Notes: generated by a model not told the origin, from the letters alone. A stretch of 64,000 bases of DNA from G020348385 sp964580235 (GCA_964580235.1 CAZOJY010000002.1:1-64000); one strand, 5' to 3'. Shown: positions 52,809 through 61,959, counted from the stretch's first letter. A program made the numbers and translations.

Positions 52809-53938
52809 CTTTCCATGACAGATTTATAAAAATCCAATGTATCCGAGGCGGCTCTATCCCATCTAAAAACTCGAACCCTTTCTTTCCCGGCCAAAACCAG
52901 GTACTCCTGCAGGTTTTCATCTCTCAGGACATGGATAATCTGTTCAGCTATATCTTCAGGATCCTCAGGGTTGACATATACCGCAGCATTTTTGGCAATC
53001 TCTGGAAGGGCAGAAAAACGGGACGTCACGATTGGAAGACCGCTGGCCATCGCCTCCAGCAGGGGAATCCCAAATCCTTCCCAGAGGGAAGGGAATACAA
53101 ACACGGACGCTAGCCGGTATATGTTTCTTAACTCTTTTTCAGTCAGGTACCCCACCATCTTCACCCAAGAGCCCAAGTCTAGTTTTTGAATCCCTCTTTG
53201 AACATTGGCGGAATCTCGTCCTTTTCGACCGACAAGGACAAGATGTATTTTCTGATGTCTGTCATGGACTATTTTCAGGGCTTTAAGCAGATTTGGAAGA
53301 TTTTTACGCGGCTCATGAGCCCCGACAAAAAGCAAAAAAACAGAGGGAAGATCAAAAGATTTTTTTGTTCGTTCAAGGCTTTCGCTTTCGCTCGCTTCCC
53401 ATTTCTTCAGGTCTATCCCGTGGTGAATGACTCTTATTTTTTCCTTATCCAGAACAAACCGCTCCACAAGCTGTTGCTCTGTAAAATGAGACACAACAAC
53501 TATACCGTCGGCTTCATGCAAAGATTTATTAATCTTCCGGGAAAAATACTGCCTTGCTTCCCTGTCTACCATTTCAGGAAAATCTAAAAAAAATAGATCA
53601 TGGAGGGTGATGATCTTTTTTCCTTTCGTCGGCAAAGGAAGAGGTGAGGGGGAGTGAGTTAGATCTAATTTTTTTTTAAAGAAAGAATCCAGGGTTGGCC
53701 ATCCCAGTCTGTACCATAAGAAATTGATGACTTTTACAGGATAACGCAAATCCAGAAAACTTTTCTTGGCAAAAAATGGTATTTTTTTAGGGTTGAATCG
53801 GTCTTTCAAGGAGGAGCTGAACAAAAAGTACTCGTTAGTCCGGTCAATTTTTGCCAGCGCGAAAAGGAGATTTTTGAAATAGATCCCAACACCCGTTTCC
53901 CCGCTGAGAAAAGGCCGAAGATCCAACCCGATTCGCAT
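52805..53938 (-). CDS. Family 4-type glycosyltransferase, first gene of the polysaccharide cluster
   Basis: From the ATG at 53938 it has 377 residues and begins MRIGLDLRPFLSGETGVGIY. The donor site is VFVFPSLWEGFGIPLLEAMA. A longer frame starts at 53959, but that region holds the -10 box of a promoter, so 53938 is preferred. The cluster order on this strand is three GT genes of types 4, 4 and 2, two more GT4, then the initiating transferase. Confidence 0.93.
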   Translation of the reverse strand: MRIGLDLRPFLSGETGVGIYFKNLLFALAKIDRTNEYFLFSSSLKDRFNPKKIPFFAKKSFLDLRYPVKVINFLWYRLGWPTLDSFFKKKLDLTHSPSPLPLPTKGKKIITLHDLFFLDFPEMVDREARQYFSRKINKSLHEADGIVVVSHFTEQQLVERFVLDKEKIRVIHHGIDLKKWEASESESLERTKKSFDLPSVFLLFVGAHEPRKNLPNLLKALKIVHDRHQKIHLVLVGRKGRDSANVQRGIQKLDLGSWVKMVGYLTEKELRNIYRLASVFVFPSLWEGFGIPLLEAMASGLPIVTSRFSALPEIAKNAAVYVNPEDPEDIAEQIIHVLRDENLQEYLVLAGKERVRVFRWDRAASDTLDFYKSVMER

Positions 53939-53946
53939 TTTGAGGT

Positions 53947-53975
53947 AATGTATGCCCATAAGAAGGAAATGTCAA
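53947..53975 (-). promoter_or_regulatory. Promoter for the polysaccharide cluster
   Basis: The reverse strand has TTGACA (53975-53970), a 17-base spacer and TACATT (53952-53947). The ATG at 53938 is 8 nt on with no Shine-Dalgarno, so the mRNA would be leaderless or nearly so. Confidence 0.55.
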
Positions 53976-54056
53976 GACGAGGTGAACCTCCTAAAAAACA
54001 AGTTCTTGCTTCCTTCCAAACACGATGATATCATCTCTCTTACAAAGGAGAGCGCG

Positions 54057-55286
54057 ATGGATTGGATGAATAAAATCAGCGATAGAATCGATTCCTTCCG
54101 AGATGAAATGATCGATATGCAGATTCAGCTCTGTTCCTTTCCCGCCATTTCTCCTTCTAGCGGAGGGGAAGGTGAGTTCAAAAAAGCTGAGCGTCTGCTC
54201 GAATTTTTAAATGCCAACGGGTTCAGCAATGTTTCCGTAATCAAAGCTCCGGACCTGGATGCACCAGCCGGCTACCGGCCGAATATTCTGGCCATCTACA
54301 AAGGAAAGAACTCAGCCAAGACGATCTGGATCATGACCCACATGGACGTGGTTCCCCCGGGAGAACTCGAACTCTGGAATGGCAATCCCTTTAAGGCCTG
54401 GGTTGAGGAAGGAAAAATATTCGGACGCGGCGCAGAGGACAACCAGCAGGATATGGTGGCTTCCTTGTATGCTCTCAAAGCATTTTTTGCCGAGAGGATC
54501 GTTCCTGAGTACGATATCGGGATCGCTCTGGTAGCTGACGAAGAAACCGGAAGTGAAAAAGGAATCGACTATGTCCTGCAAAAGTCCGACCCTTTCCGCA
54601 AACAGGATTTGATTATCGTCCCCGACGCCGGCAACAAGGACGGAACCATGATAGAGGTGGCTGAAAAGGGCATCCTCTGGCTTAAATTCAAGACTCTGGG
54701 GATCCAGGCCCATGGATCAACGCCTGAGAAAGGGGTAAACAGCTTCAGAGCCGCTTCTTTTCTGGTGACCGAACTCAACGATTTATACAGCCTTTATCCC
54801 GACAAAGATCCCCTTTTTGATCCTCCTATCTCCACTTTTGAACCCACAAAAAAAGAACCCAATGTTCCCAATATCAACACTATTCCAGGAGAAGATATTT
54901 TTTATATGGACAGCCGAATCCTTCCCCAAATTAAGTTAGATGAGGTGAAAAAGAAAATTCGAGAAATGGCAGAGAAGATCGAAAAAAAATTCCAAGTGGA
55001 AATCACTGTTGAAAACGTACAAGAAGCCCCGGCCGCCCCGCCAACTTCTCCAGAAGCGCCTGTGGTTCACGCCCTGCAAAAAGCCATTAGGGCAATCTAC
55101 AATGAGGAGGGAAAAGCAATCGGAATCGGGGGCGGGACAGTGGCTGCCCTTTTCCGCAGAGCGAGTTTTGATGCGGCTTGTTGGTCCAGAGTTGAGGAAA
55201 CGGCTCATCAACCTAACGAATACTGCGTGATCGACAATATGATAGGAGATGCCAAGGTTTTCGCTCATGTTTTTTTGCAAAAATAA
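54057..55286 (+). CDS. M20-family metallopeptidase
   Basis: From the ATG at 54057 (GGAGAG upstream) it has 409 residues. Zinc-site residues: His95 and Asp97 in IMTHMDVVPPG, the bridging Asp in GRGAEDNQQD, and the catalytic Glu pair in DEETGSEKG. A dimerisation domain occupies about 195-310. The family holds dipeptidases, deacylases and succinyl-diaminopimelate desuccinylases. The acylase or dipeptidase role is not resolved. It starts divergently from the polysaccharide cluster. Confidence 0.92.
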   Translation: MDWMNKISDRIDSFRDEMIDMQIQLCSFPAISPSSGGEGEFKKAERLLEFLNANGFSNVSVIKAPDLDAPAGYRPNILAIYKGKNSAKTIWIMTHMDVVPPGELELWNGNPFKAWVEEGKIFGRGAEDNQQDMVASLYALKAFFAERIVPEYDIGIALVADEETGSEKGIDYVLQKSDPFRKQDLIIVPDAGNKDGTMIEVAEKGILWLKFKTLGIQAHGSTPEKGVNSFRAASFLVTELNDLYSLYPDKDPLFDPPISTFEPTKKEPNVPNINTIPGEDIFYMDSRILPQIKLDEVKKKIREMAEKIEKKFQVEITVENVQEAPAAPPTSPEAPVVHALQKAIRAIYNEEGKAIGIGGGTVAALFRRASFDAACWSRVEETAHQPNEYCVIDNMIGDAKVFAHVFLQK

Positions 55287-55346
55287 AAGGATTGTAATCA
55301 GAGAGAATGAAGGCGAAGGGGATATTCCTGCAGGGGAGGATTTAAA

Positions 55347-55667
55347 ATGACAAAATATCTCTTGGTTATGACAACAGTCCCAGACGCTGAAACCGGTCAA
55401 ATTATCGGAGAAAAAGTCATTGAAGGGCGATTGGCAGCCTGTGTCACCCTATCAGAACCCGTTCAGAGCCTGTATTGGTGGCAGGGAAAGATCACTCAAA
55501 ATCAAGAGCACACCCTGTTTATTAAAACAAAAAGAGAGGCTTACCCCAGACTCCAAGAGAAAATCCAACAGATTCATCCTTACGATCTGCCTGAGATCAT
55601 CGCATTTCCCATTTCTGAGGGGAGCAAGGATTATCTGGATTGGATCAACAACGTAACTCTAGCATGA
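55347..55667 (+). CDS. cutA: CutA1-type divalent cation tolerance protein
   Basis: A 106-residue trimeric ferredoxin-like protein. VMTTVPDAETGQIIGEKVIE at the start, LAACVTL, and YWWQGKITQNQEHTLFIKT are family marks, and PYDLPEIIAFPISEGSKDYL closes it. Function in metal tolerance is by family name only; its true role is unsettled. It converges on the deacetylase gene with a 6-bp gap. Confidence 0.95.
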   Translation: MTKYLLVMTTVPDAETGQIIGEKVIEGRLAACVTLSEPVQSLYWWQGKITQNQEHTLFIKTKREAYPRLQEKIQQIHPYDLPEIIAFPISEGSKDYLDWINNVTLA

Positions 55668-55673
55668 AGAAAC

Positions 55674-56627
55674 TCAGTAATATTTTCTGTTGAGCTCTTG
55701 TGCCATCTTTATCGTATTGAGATGAATTTCAACCGTATCCATGACATCATGAGCATAACCCCCTGCAAACAGGATAACAATAGGAATTTTTAATTCCATG
55801 GCGCCTTCAATGACAATTTTATCCCTCTTTTCGAGACCGCGCATGGTTATTTTCAATCCGCCCAACTGATCCTTTTCGTACGGATCAGCGCCTGCCAGGT
55901 AAAACACCACATCAGGCTTGAAGCTCTTATACAGGCGTGGGATTTGCGACTTCAGGGCATCTAAATATTTGCTGTCACCATCATCCGACCAAAATCCCAT
56001 ATCCAGCGTACTTTTTTCCTTTTTTGCCGGATAGATATCCATTTGATGCATCGAAAAAGTAAAGACCGTTTTATCTCCGTCAAATATTTCCGCTGTCCCA
56101 TTTCCCTGGTGAATATCACAATCCACAACCATTCCTTTCTGGAATGTGCTATTTTGCTGCATCTTTCGAAGTGCTATCGCCACATCATTCAGGATACAAA
56201 AACCTTCCCCATGATCACGGAAGGCATGATGGAATCCGCCTCCGATGTGAACAACCAGACCATCCTCAAATGCCAGCCGCATGGCCATGATGGTTCCCCC
56301 GACCATAAGCCGGGCAAAATCCAGGACATCAGACGTATAGGGCAATTCCATGGTCATGATTTCTGATGGAGAAAGGCGGCCCGTTTTCAGCTTTTTCAGG
56401 TATTTCGGAGAATGAACCAGCAACAGGTCTTCATCCAGAGCCGGTTCGGCAGAAACAAAATTTTCCTTTTTGACTCCTCTCCGCAAAAGTTTTTCATAAA
56501 CCAGCCTATATTTTTCGGCCGGAAACACATGATTTCCGAGGTCCACCATCCAGTAAGCATCACTGTATACAAAACGAAAAGAAGGTTTTTTTGTCCATAA
56601 CCGGGTTAAAAATTGAAGCAGCGACAT
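55674..56627 (-). CDS. Histone deacetylase-family (acetoin utilization-type) deacetylase
   Basis: A 317-residue zinc hydrolase. Seen: the His pair in GGGFHHAFRDHGEG, zinc ligands in VDCDIHQGNGT, and the third Asp in LAGADPYEKDQLGG. Bacterial members deacetylate acetyl-lysine, polyamines or acetyl-CoA synthetase. The target is unknown. It is divergent from proline dehydrogenase across 139 bp that hold a perfect palindrome. A TATAAC lies 5 nt before its ATG. Confidence 0.93.
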   Translation of the reverse strand: MSLLQFLTRLWTKKPSFRFVYSDAYWMVDLGNHVFPAEKYRLVYEKLLRRGVKKENFVSAEPALDEDLLLVHSPKYLKKLKTGRLSPSEIMTMELPYTSDVLDFARLMVGGTIMAMRLAFEDGLVVHIGGGFHHAFRDHGEGFCILNDVAIALRKMQQNSTFQKGMVVDCDIHQGNGTAEIFDGDKTVFTFSMHQMDIYPAKKEKSTLDMGFWSDDGDSKYLDALKSQIPRLYKSFKPDVVFYLAGADPYEKDQLGGLKITMRGLEKRDKIVIEGAMELKIPIVILFAGGYAHDVMDTVEIHLNTIKMAQELNRKYY

Positions 56628-56632
56628 CGATA

Positions 56633-56638
56633 GTTATA
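56633..56638 (-). promoter_or_regulatory. -10-like box just before the deacetylase ATG
   Basis: TATAAC on the reverse strand ends 5 nt before the ATG at 56627. No -35 match and no Shine-Dalgarno are seen. It fits the leaderless pattern of other genes here, but weakly. Confidence 0.3.
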
Positions 56639-56700
56639 CATACCAAAAAAACCCGAGAGAAACAACTTCAAGAAAATCCAATCAATCCTTGAACTTTTTT

Positions 56701-56714
56701 CTAAAATATTTTAG
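56701..56714. promoter_or_regulatory. Perfect 14-bp palindrome between divergent genes, possible operator
   Basis: CTAAAATATTTTAG is fully self-complementary. It lies 53 bp before the proline dehydrogenase ATG and 74 bp before the deacetylase ATG. Its place and length suit a dimeric repressor or activator; no family is assigned. Confidence 0.4.
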
Positions 56715-56766
56715 TTTGTATTTTCATAATCATGACGAACATTATGTGACTCAAAAGGAATCATTC

Positions 56767-57678
56767 ATGGGAATTAAAAAATTTGTCATTAACCTTGCGC
56801 CATCATCTCTCGTTAAACTTTTTGCCAGCCCTTACGTCGCCGGAGATAGCATCGAATCAGCAGTCCGCACGGCCCGGAGGTTTTGGGAAGAGAGGCACGT
56901 GTGCTCCACTATAGATCTTCTAGGGGAAGAGTTGCAGAATGACGAAGAAGTCCAGTTCACCGTGTGTGTCTATGAAAGACTTATACGGGCCCTCGGAAAA
57001 CAGGAATTTGCCACCCTTTCCCTGAAACCCACCCAGCTGGGAAGCCACGCCGGAACAGAACACTGCCTGAAAATCATCGAGGGCATCGTGATGGAGGCCG
57101 AAAAGTTCAATATCAACGTCTCTTTGGACATGGAAGATCACAATTTCACAGACATGACTCTGGATATCTACCGGGGAATCAAAAAAGAACACCCGACATT
57201 CGGAACCGTGCTCCAGTCACGCTTGTTCCGTACTGATGATGACATAAAATCCCTGCAAGGCATAAACGCCCGTATCCGCCTTTGCATCGGAATATACAAA
57301 GAACCAAAAGAAATCTCAATCCAGAGTAAGCCAGATATGAAGAAAAAAATGCTCGAACAACTGGAAGTTCTTTTCAAGGAGGGTCATTATCCTGAAATCG
57401 CCACGCACGATGCAGCGGTGATAAATGAATCCATCAACATCGCGGAAAAATTAAACATGAAAAAAGATCAATACGAGGTCCAGATGTTGATGGGCGTTCC
57501 GATGAATGCTTTCCAGGACAAGCTCATCCATAATGGCATCCGGGTTCGCCTGTATGTCCCGTTTGCTGAAAGATGGAAGTATGCCACCGCCTACTGCAAG
57601 AGACGCTTAGCCGCAAATCCTGCTATGGCGGTTTATATCGTGAAAAACATCTTTCGTAAGATGGCAGGCAAGCGCTAA
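56767..57678 (+). CDS. Proline dehydrogenase
   Basis: From the ATG at 56767 (AAAGGA upstream) it has 303 residues, the size of monofunctional proline dehydrogenases. It oxidises proline with FAD and passes electrons to quinone. The TIM-barrel marks are INVSLDMEDHNFTDMTLDIY, ARIRLCIGIYKEPKEI, ATHDAAVINESI and YEVQMLMGVP. The P5C dehydrogenase that completes conversion to glutamate is not adjacent. It converges on ppdK with a 4-bp gap. Confidence 0.94.
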   Translation: MGIKKFVINLAPSSLVKLFASPYVAGDSIESAVRTARRFWEERHVCSTIDLLGEELQNDEEVQFTVCVYERLIRALGKQEFATLSLKPTQLGSHAGTEHCLKIIEGIVMEAEKFNINVSLDMEDHNFTDMTLDIYRGIKKEHPTFGTVLQSRLFRTDDDIKSLQGINARIRLCIGIYKEPKEISIQSKPDMKKKMLEQLEVLFKEGHYPEIATHDAAVINESINIAEKLNMKKDQYEVQMLMGVPMNAFQDKLIHNGIRVRLYVPFAERWKYATAYCKRRLAANPAMAVYIVKNIFRKMAGKR

Positions 57679-57682
57679 GCTT

Positions 57683-60397
57683 TTAGTGTGCTTGTTTTTC
57701 CTTCAATACAACCTGCGCAGCGGCCAAACGCGCAATTGGAATCTGGTAGGCAGAACAGCTCACATAATTCAATCCGATCTGGTGACAGAAAGAGATGGAA
57801 CGCGGATCGCCCCCATGGACACCACAGATTCCCACTTTGAGGTCGGGGCGGGTTTTCCGTCCTTTCTGCACAGCCCACTTCATCAATTCCCCAACGCCGG
57901 GAATATCGACGGTCTCGAATGGATTATCCTTCCAAATTCCGTGGGCCAGGTAGTACGCCATAAAATCTGCACCGTCATCCCGGGAAACACCATAGGCCGT
58001 CTGGGTAAGATCATTGGTTCCGAAGGAAAAAAATTCCGCTTCTCGGGCAACTTCTGCAGCTATGATCGCTGCCCTTGGGATTTCGATCATGGTTCCTACA
58101 GAATAGGGGATTTCAACAGCATGTTTTTCCATCAATTCATCGGCGATACGGGTGATGATCTCCTTTTGGTTGGCAAGCTCTTCGCGGGTTCCGATTAGCG
58201 GGATCATGATTTCCGGAAAGACCTTCTCGCCCTCCTTTGTCAACTGGATCACGGCTTCGAATATGGCTGAGGCCTGCATTTCTATGACCTCGGGGTAGGT
58301 AACACCAAGCCGGCATCCCCTGTGACCTAACATCGGGTTGAATTCCGATAGCGCTTTGACTCGATTCAACAGATTTTCCAGCGCTTGGATCTTTTCCGTT
58401 TGATCGCTCTGAGCGGCTTTCATCACGGCCAGCTCCACCATTAGGTCTTCCCGGCGCGGCAGGAATTCATGTAAGGGGGGATCGAGCGTACGTATTGTAA
58501 CAGGACGGCTGCCCATCGCTTTGAACAAGCCATAAAAGTCCTCTTTCTGGAAGGGAAGAAGCTTGTTAATAGCTGTCTTCCTTTCTTCTTTGGCCTCAGA
58601 CAGGATCATTTCTTTTATGAAAGGGAGTCGTTCCCTGTCAAAAAACATGTGTTCGGTTCTTGCCAAACCGATGCCTTCAGCTCCAAAGGCCACTGCTGTT
58701 CGGGCATCTTCAGGTGTATCGGCATTCGCTCTTACTTTAAGTCGTCTTACCTGATCGGCCCAGGAAAGGAATTTGACAAATCGTTGATACATCGGGGAAT
58801 CCTCGGGGCGTTTCTCCCCGCGGACGACCTGCATGATTTCGGACGGCTGGGTCGGTATTTCTCCATCGAAGACCTCTCCCAAAGTTCCCTCTATGGAAAG
58901 CCAGTCACCTTCTGTAAATTTATTGCCTCTGATGGTGAAGAATTTTTGTTCTTCATTCAGGTTGACATCTCCACATCCGACAACGGCCGGCTTGCCCATC
59001 TGGCGGCCAACTACAGCAGCATGGGATGTCATGCCTCCTGTGGCCGTCAGTATTCCCAGCGCCGCGCTCATTCCATGGATGTCATCCGGGGAAGTTTCAT
59101 CCCGGACAAGAATGACGCGTTTTCCTTCCTTTTTTCTGGCAACAGCTTCCTCAGCGGTAAACACCACCTGCCCTGCGGCAGCTCCTGGAGAAGCGGCCAG
59201 CCCCTTAGCCAGCAGGGCATGTTTTTCCTTTTCTCTGGCATTAAACACGGGGTGGAGCAGCTGATTCAGAGCTTCAGGTTCGACCATCATCAGAGCTTTA
59301 TTCTCGTCGACAAGCCCTTCCTCTACCAAATCCACCGCGATCTTCACCGCAGCAGGGCCTGTCCTCTTTCCGCTCCGCGTTTGAAGCATGTATAATTTTC
59401 CCTCCTGGATTGTGAACTCAAAATCTTGAACATCCTTGTAGTGTTTTTCAAGGTTGTCTGTTATGTCCTTCAACTCCTTAAAAACATCGGGCATTTTCGA
59501 ACCTAAAGAAACAAGAGGAGAGGGCGTTCGAACTCCAGCCACAACATCCTCCCCTTGGGCATTAAACAGATACTCTCCGAATAATTCTTTCTCTCCCGTT
59601 GCAGGATTCCTCGTGAATCCCACGCCCGTTGCTGAATTTTCCCCTGCGTTTCCAAACACCATCAACTGAACATTAACGGCTGTCCCCAAATCATCAGGGA
59701 TGTGGTTCAAACGGCGGTATGTGATGGCACGCGGGTTATTCCATGATGAAAAAACGGCAGAAATAGCCAGGAAAAGTTGCTGCTTGACATCCTGAGGGAA
59801 TTCTCTTCCGGTCTCTTTTTTCACCAATTTTTTATACTCAGCCACTAGTTTTTCTAAAAAACTTTCTGTCATTTCGAAGTCATGAACAACCCCACTTTTC
59901 TGCTTTTTTCGCTTTAAGATATCCTCGAATTTTTTCTTGGGAACTTCCAGCACGACATCCCCAAACATGTGGATCAACCGGCGGTAACAATCCATTGCAA
60001 ACCTCTTATCCCCGGTCTTTGCAGCCAATCCTTGGAGCGTTTGGTCATTAAGCCCGAGGTTTAAAACTGTATCCATCATTCCCGGCATGGAAAATTTCGC
60101 TCCGGAACGTACAGACACAAGAAGAGGATTGTCTTTTTCCCCAAACCTTTGTTGTGTGGTGGTCTCCAATTTTTTTAAATTCTCAAAAATTTCCTCCTCG
60201 ACAGCTGGAGGGACCTTGTCTCCTTCCTGAGTAAACAGGTTGCAAACTTCTGTGGACACGGTAAAGCCAGCAGGAACAGGCAGTCCGATGCCAGCCATTT
60301 CAGCCAGATTTGCGCCTTTTCCGCCAAGCATATCCTTCATATCCTTATTGCCTTCCGCTTTTCCTTTCCCGAAGAAATACACGTATTTTTTATCCAC
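57683..60397 (-). CDS. ppdK: Pyruvate, phosphate dikinase
   Basis: A 904-residue enzyme that interconverts pyruvate, ATP and phosphate with PEP, AMP and PPi. The N-terminal ATP-grasp domain has KDMLGGKGANLAEMAGIGLP. The phosphohistidine domain has GGMTSHAAVVGRQMGKPAVV with the phosphoryl-carrier His. The C-terminal PEP barrel has HRGCRLGVTYPEV and SFGTNDLTQTAYGVSRDD. Start is GTG with AAGGAGC upstream. It suggests gluconeogenesis from amino acids or PPi-linked glycolysis. Confidence 0.97.
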   Translation of the reverse strand: MDKKYVYFFGKGKAEGNKDMKDMLGGKGANLAEMAGIGLPVPAGFTVSTEVCNLFTQEGDKVPPAVEEEIFENLKKLETTTQQRFGEKDNPLLVSVRSGAKFSMPGMMDTVLNLGLNDQTLQGLAAKTGDKRFAMDCYRRLIHMFGDVVLEVPKKKFEDILKRKKQKSGVVHDFEMTESFLEKLVAEYKKLVKKETGREFPQDVKQQLFLAISAVFSSWNNPRAITYRRLNHIPDDLGTAVNVQLMVFGNAGENSATGVGFTRNPATGEKELFGEYLFNAQGEDVVAGVRTPSPLVSLGSKMPDVFKELKDITDNLEKHYKDVQDFEFTIQEGKLYMLQTRSGKRTGPAAVKIAVDLVEEGLVDENKALMMVEPEALNQLLHPVFNAREKEKHALLAKGLAASPGAAAGQVVFTAEEAVARKKEGKRVILVRDETSPDDIHGMSAALGILTATGGMTSHAAVVGRQMGKPAVVGCGDVNLNEEQKFFTIRGNKFTEGDWLSIEGTLGEVFDGEIPTQPSEIMQVVRGEKRPEDSPMYQRFVKFLSWADQVRRLKVRANADTPEDARTAVAFGAEGIGLARTEHMFFDRERLPFIKEMILSEAKEERKTAINKLLPFQKEDFYGLFKAMGSRPVTIRTLDPPLHEFLPRREDLMVELAVMKAAQSDQTEKIQALENLLNRVKALSEFNPMLGHRGCRLGVTYPEVIEMQASAIFEAVIQLTKEGEKVFPEIMIPLIGTREELANQKEIITRIADELMEKHAVEIPYSVGTMIEIPRAAIIAAEVAREAEFFSFGTNDLTQTAYGVSRDDGADFMAYYLAHGIWKDNPFETVDIPGVGELMKWAVQKGRKTRPDLKVGICGVHGGDPRSISFCHQIGLNYVSCSAYQIPIARLAAAQVVLKEKQAH

Positions 60398-60436
60398 GGC
60401 TCAGCTCCTTATTTCTGGATTTTTTTATAACCCAAG

Positions 60437-60465
60437 AATATACATACCTGCACTATAAATTTCAA
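60437..60465 (-). promoter_or_regulatory. Promoter for ppdK
   Basis: The reverse strand has TTGAAA (60465-60460), a 17-base spacer and TATATT (60442-60437). Both hexamers are one base from consensus. The leader is about 33 nt. Confidence 0.65.
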
Positions 60466-60508
60466 GGTTCACCACATGCAGAGGTTTTTCTGCAAAAATT
60501 GGCGTTTT

Positions 60509-61702
60509 TCAGGCTTTTTTTAAATATTCCTGGAGGCCTGCTTTAAAAATTGTGATGGCTCTCTTGAGATCCTCCTCTTTGAGAACATACGCAATCCTGA
60601 CCTCATCCGTGCCCATTCCCGGCGTGCGATAAAAACCTTGAGCAGGGGCAACCATGACTGTCTCGTTGTCCAGCTGGAAATCTGTGAGCATCCAGTGCAC
60701 AAAATGTTCACAGTCCTTGATCGGGAGTCTGACAATATAATAAAAGGCACCCTGCGGTTTTCGGATCACGATTCCAGGGATGTCTTTCAAGCCTTCGTAA
60801 AGAACATCTCTTCTACGCTGGTATTCTTTCTGGACGGGATCAAAATATCCTCTCCCCATCCGGTAGGCAGCCAGGGCCATCATTTGCTCGATCGTCGGGG
60901 GACATAACCTGGCCTGGGCAAATTTGAGGACGGATTGGTAGACCTGCTCGTTCCGGGTGACCAGCGCACCAATTCTTGCACCGCAGCAGCTGAAGCGTTT
61001 GGATATGCTGTCCACGACGATCGTTCGATCCTGAACTTCCTCGTACTCCAAAATGCTCTTGTGCGTTGCCCCGTCATACACAAATTCTTTGTAGACTTCG
61101 TCCGCTATGATGAACAAATCATGTTCGAGAGCCAAGGTGATAATCCGTTCTAGTTCTTCCGCCGTGTATACCGTGCCTGTTGGATTGCTCGGGGAATTCA
61201 TCAGGATGGCCCTAGTTTTTGCGGTTATTTTCGCTGCGATGCTTTCTATGGATGGAAGGCGAAATCCTTCTTCAACATTCAGGGTTAAGGGAACGATGCT
61301 CACGTCAGCGCAGGCAGCAAACCCGTTATAATTTGTGTAAAAAGGTTCGGGAATTATGATTTCTCCACCCGGATCAGACACAACGCTGAGGGAAAAATGA
61401 ATCGCCTCAGAACCGCCTATGGTAATGATGACGTTTTCGGAATCCAGAGAAATGTTATACGATCCAAAGTAATCGGCTATGGCCTGCCTCAATTCCAGGA
61501 ATCCCTGGGCCGGGCCATAACTGAGGACTTCTTCGTCAAAGTCCTTGAGAGCATTCCAGACCGGCTTCGGTGTCGCAATGTCAGGCTGTCCGATATTGAT
61601 GAAATACACATGGATTCCCCGCTCCCTGGCCTCGTCAGCAAACGGCTTCAGCTTTCTAATCGGTGATTCCTGGATTTCTGCACCTCTGTTAGATATATCC
61701 AT
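60509..61702 (-). CDS. Class I PLP-dependent aminotransferase
   Basis: A 397-residue fold-type I aminotransferase. Seen: INIGQPDIATPKPV near the start, LMNSPSNPTGTVY, the ADEVYKEFVYDG stretch, and the PLP-lysine in VVDSISKRFSCCGARIGALV. It belongs to the broad aspartate/aromatic/alanine subgroup; the amino donor is not clear. It has its own promoter and AGGAGG, and is divergent from the pyr genes. Confidence 0.94.
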   Translation of the reverse strand: MDISNRGAEIQESPIRKLKPFADEARERGIHVYFINIGQPDIATPKPVWNALKDFDEEVLSYGPAQGFLELRQAIADYFGSYNISLDSENVIITIGGSEAIHFSLSVVSDPGGEIIIPEPFYTNYNGFAACADVSIVPLTLNVEEGFRLPSIESIAAKITAKTRAILMNSPSNPTGTVYTAEELERIITLALEHDLFIIADEVYKEFVYDGATHKSILEYEEVQDRTIVVDSISKRFSCCGARIGALVTRNEQVYQSVLKFAQARLCPPTIEQMMALAAYRMGRGYFDPVQKEYQRRRDVLYEGLKDIPGIVIRKPQGAFYYIVRLPIKDCEHFVHWMLTDFQLDNETVMVAPAQGFYRTPGMGTDEVRIAYVLKEEDLKRAITIFKAGLQEYLKKA

Positions 61703-61793
61703 CTATTTTTCCTCCTGATGCAGTATTATTTATAAAAATTGCAGACGAGACCATCTTTCTTTATTATCCTTTCTTAATATTGCTCGGAATTTG

Positions 61794-61822
61794 ATTATTC
61801 CAGATTAACAAAGTTATGTCAA
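61794..61822 (-). promoter_or_regulatory. Promoter for the aminotransferase gene
   Basis: The reverse strand has TTGACA (61822-61817), a 17-base spacer and AATAAT (61799-61794). The leader is about 85 nt. Confidence 0.65.
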
Positions 61823-61905
61823 AAAAGACAGAACCGGGATAAAACCTCACTTTCATTTTGAAACAAAAGCACAGCGGGCTGACGGATCCATTTTCTGAAA
61901 TGCTG

Positions 61906-61934
61906 TTGAAATTGTGTGGCTATTCTGATATTTT
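61906..61934 (+). promoter_or_regulatory. Promoter for pyrK-pyrD-pyrF
   Basis: TTGAAA (61906-61911), a 17-base spacer and TATTTT (61929-61934). It lies inside the longer open frame that precedes pyrK, which supports the ATG at 61960 as start. No attenuator-like PyrR hairpin is seen. Confidence 0.5.
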
Positions 61935-61959
61935 TGTCGTGGTAAAAAGTGCCATCTGC

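Noticed and set aside
60477..60494. TGCAGA/TCTGCA hairpin after the aminotransferase as a terminator
   Set aside because: A 6-bp stem without a following U-run on the reverse strand; too weak to call.
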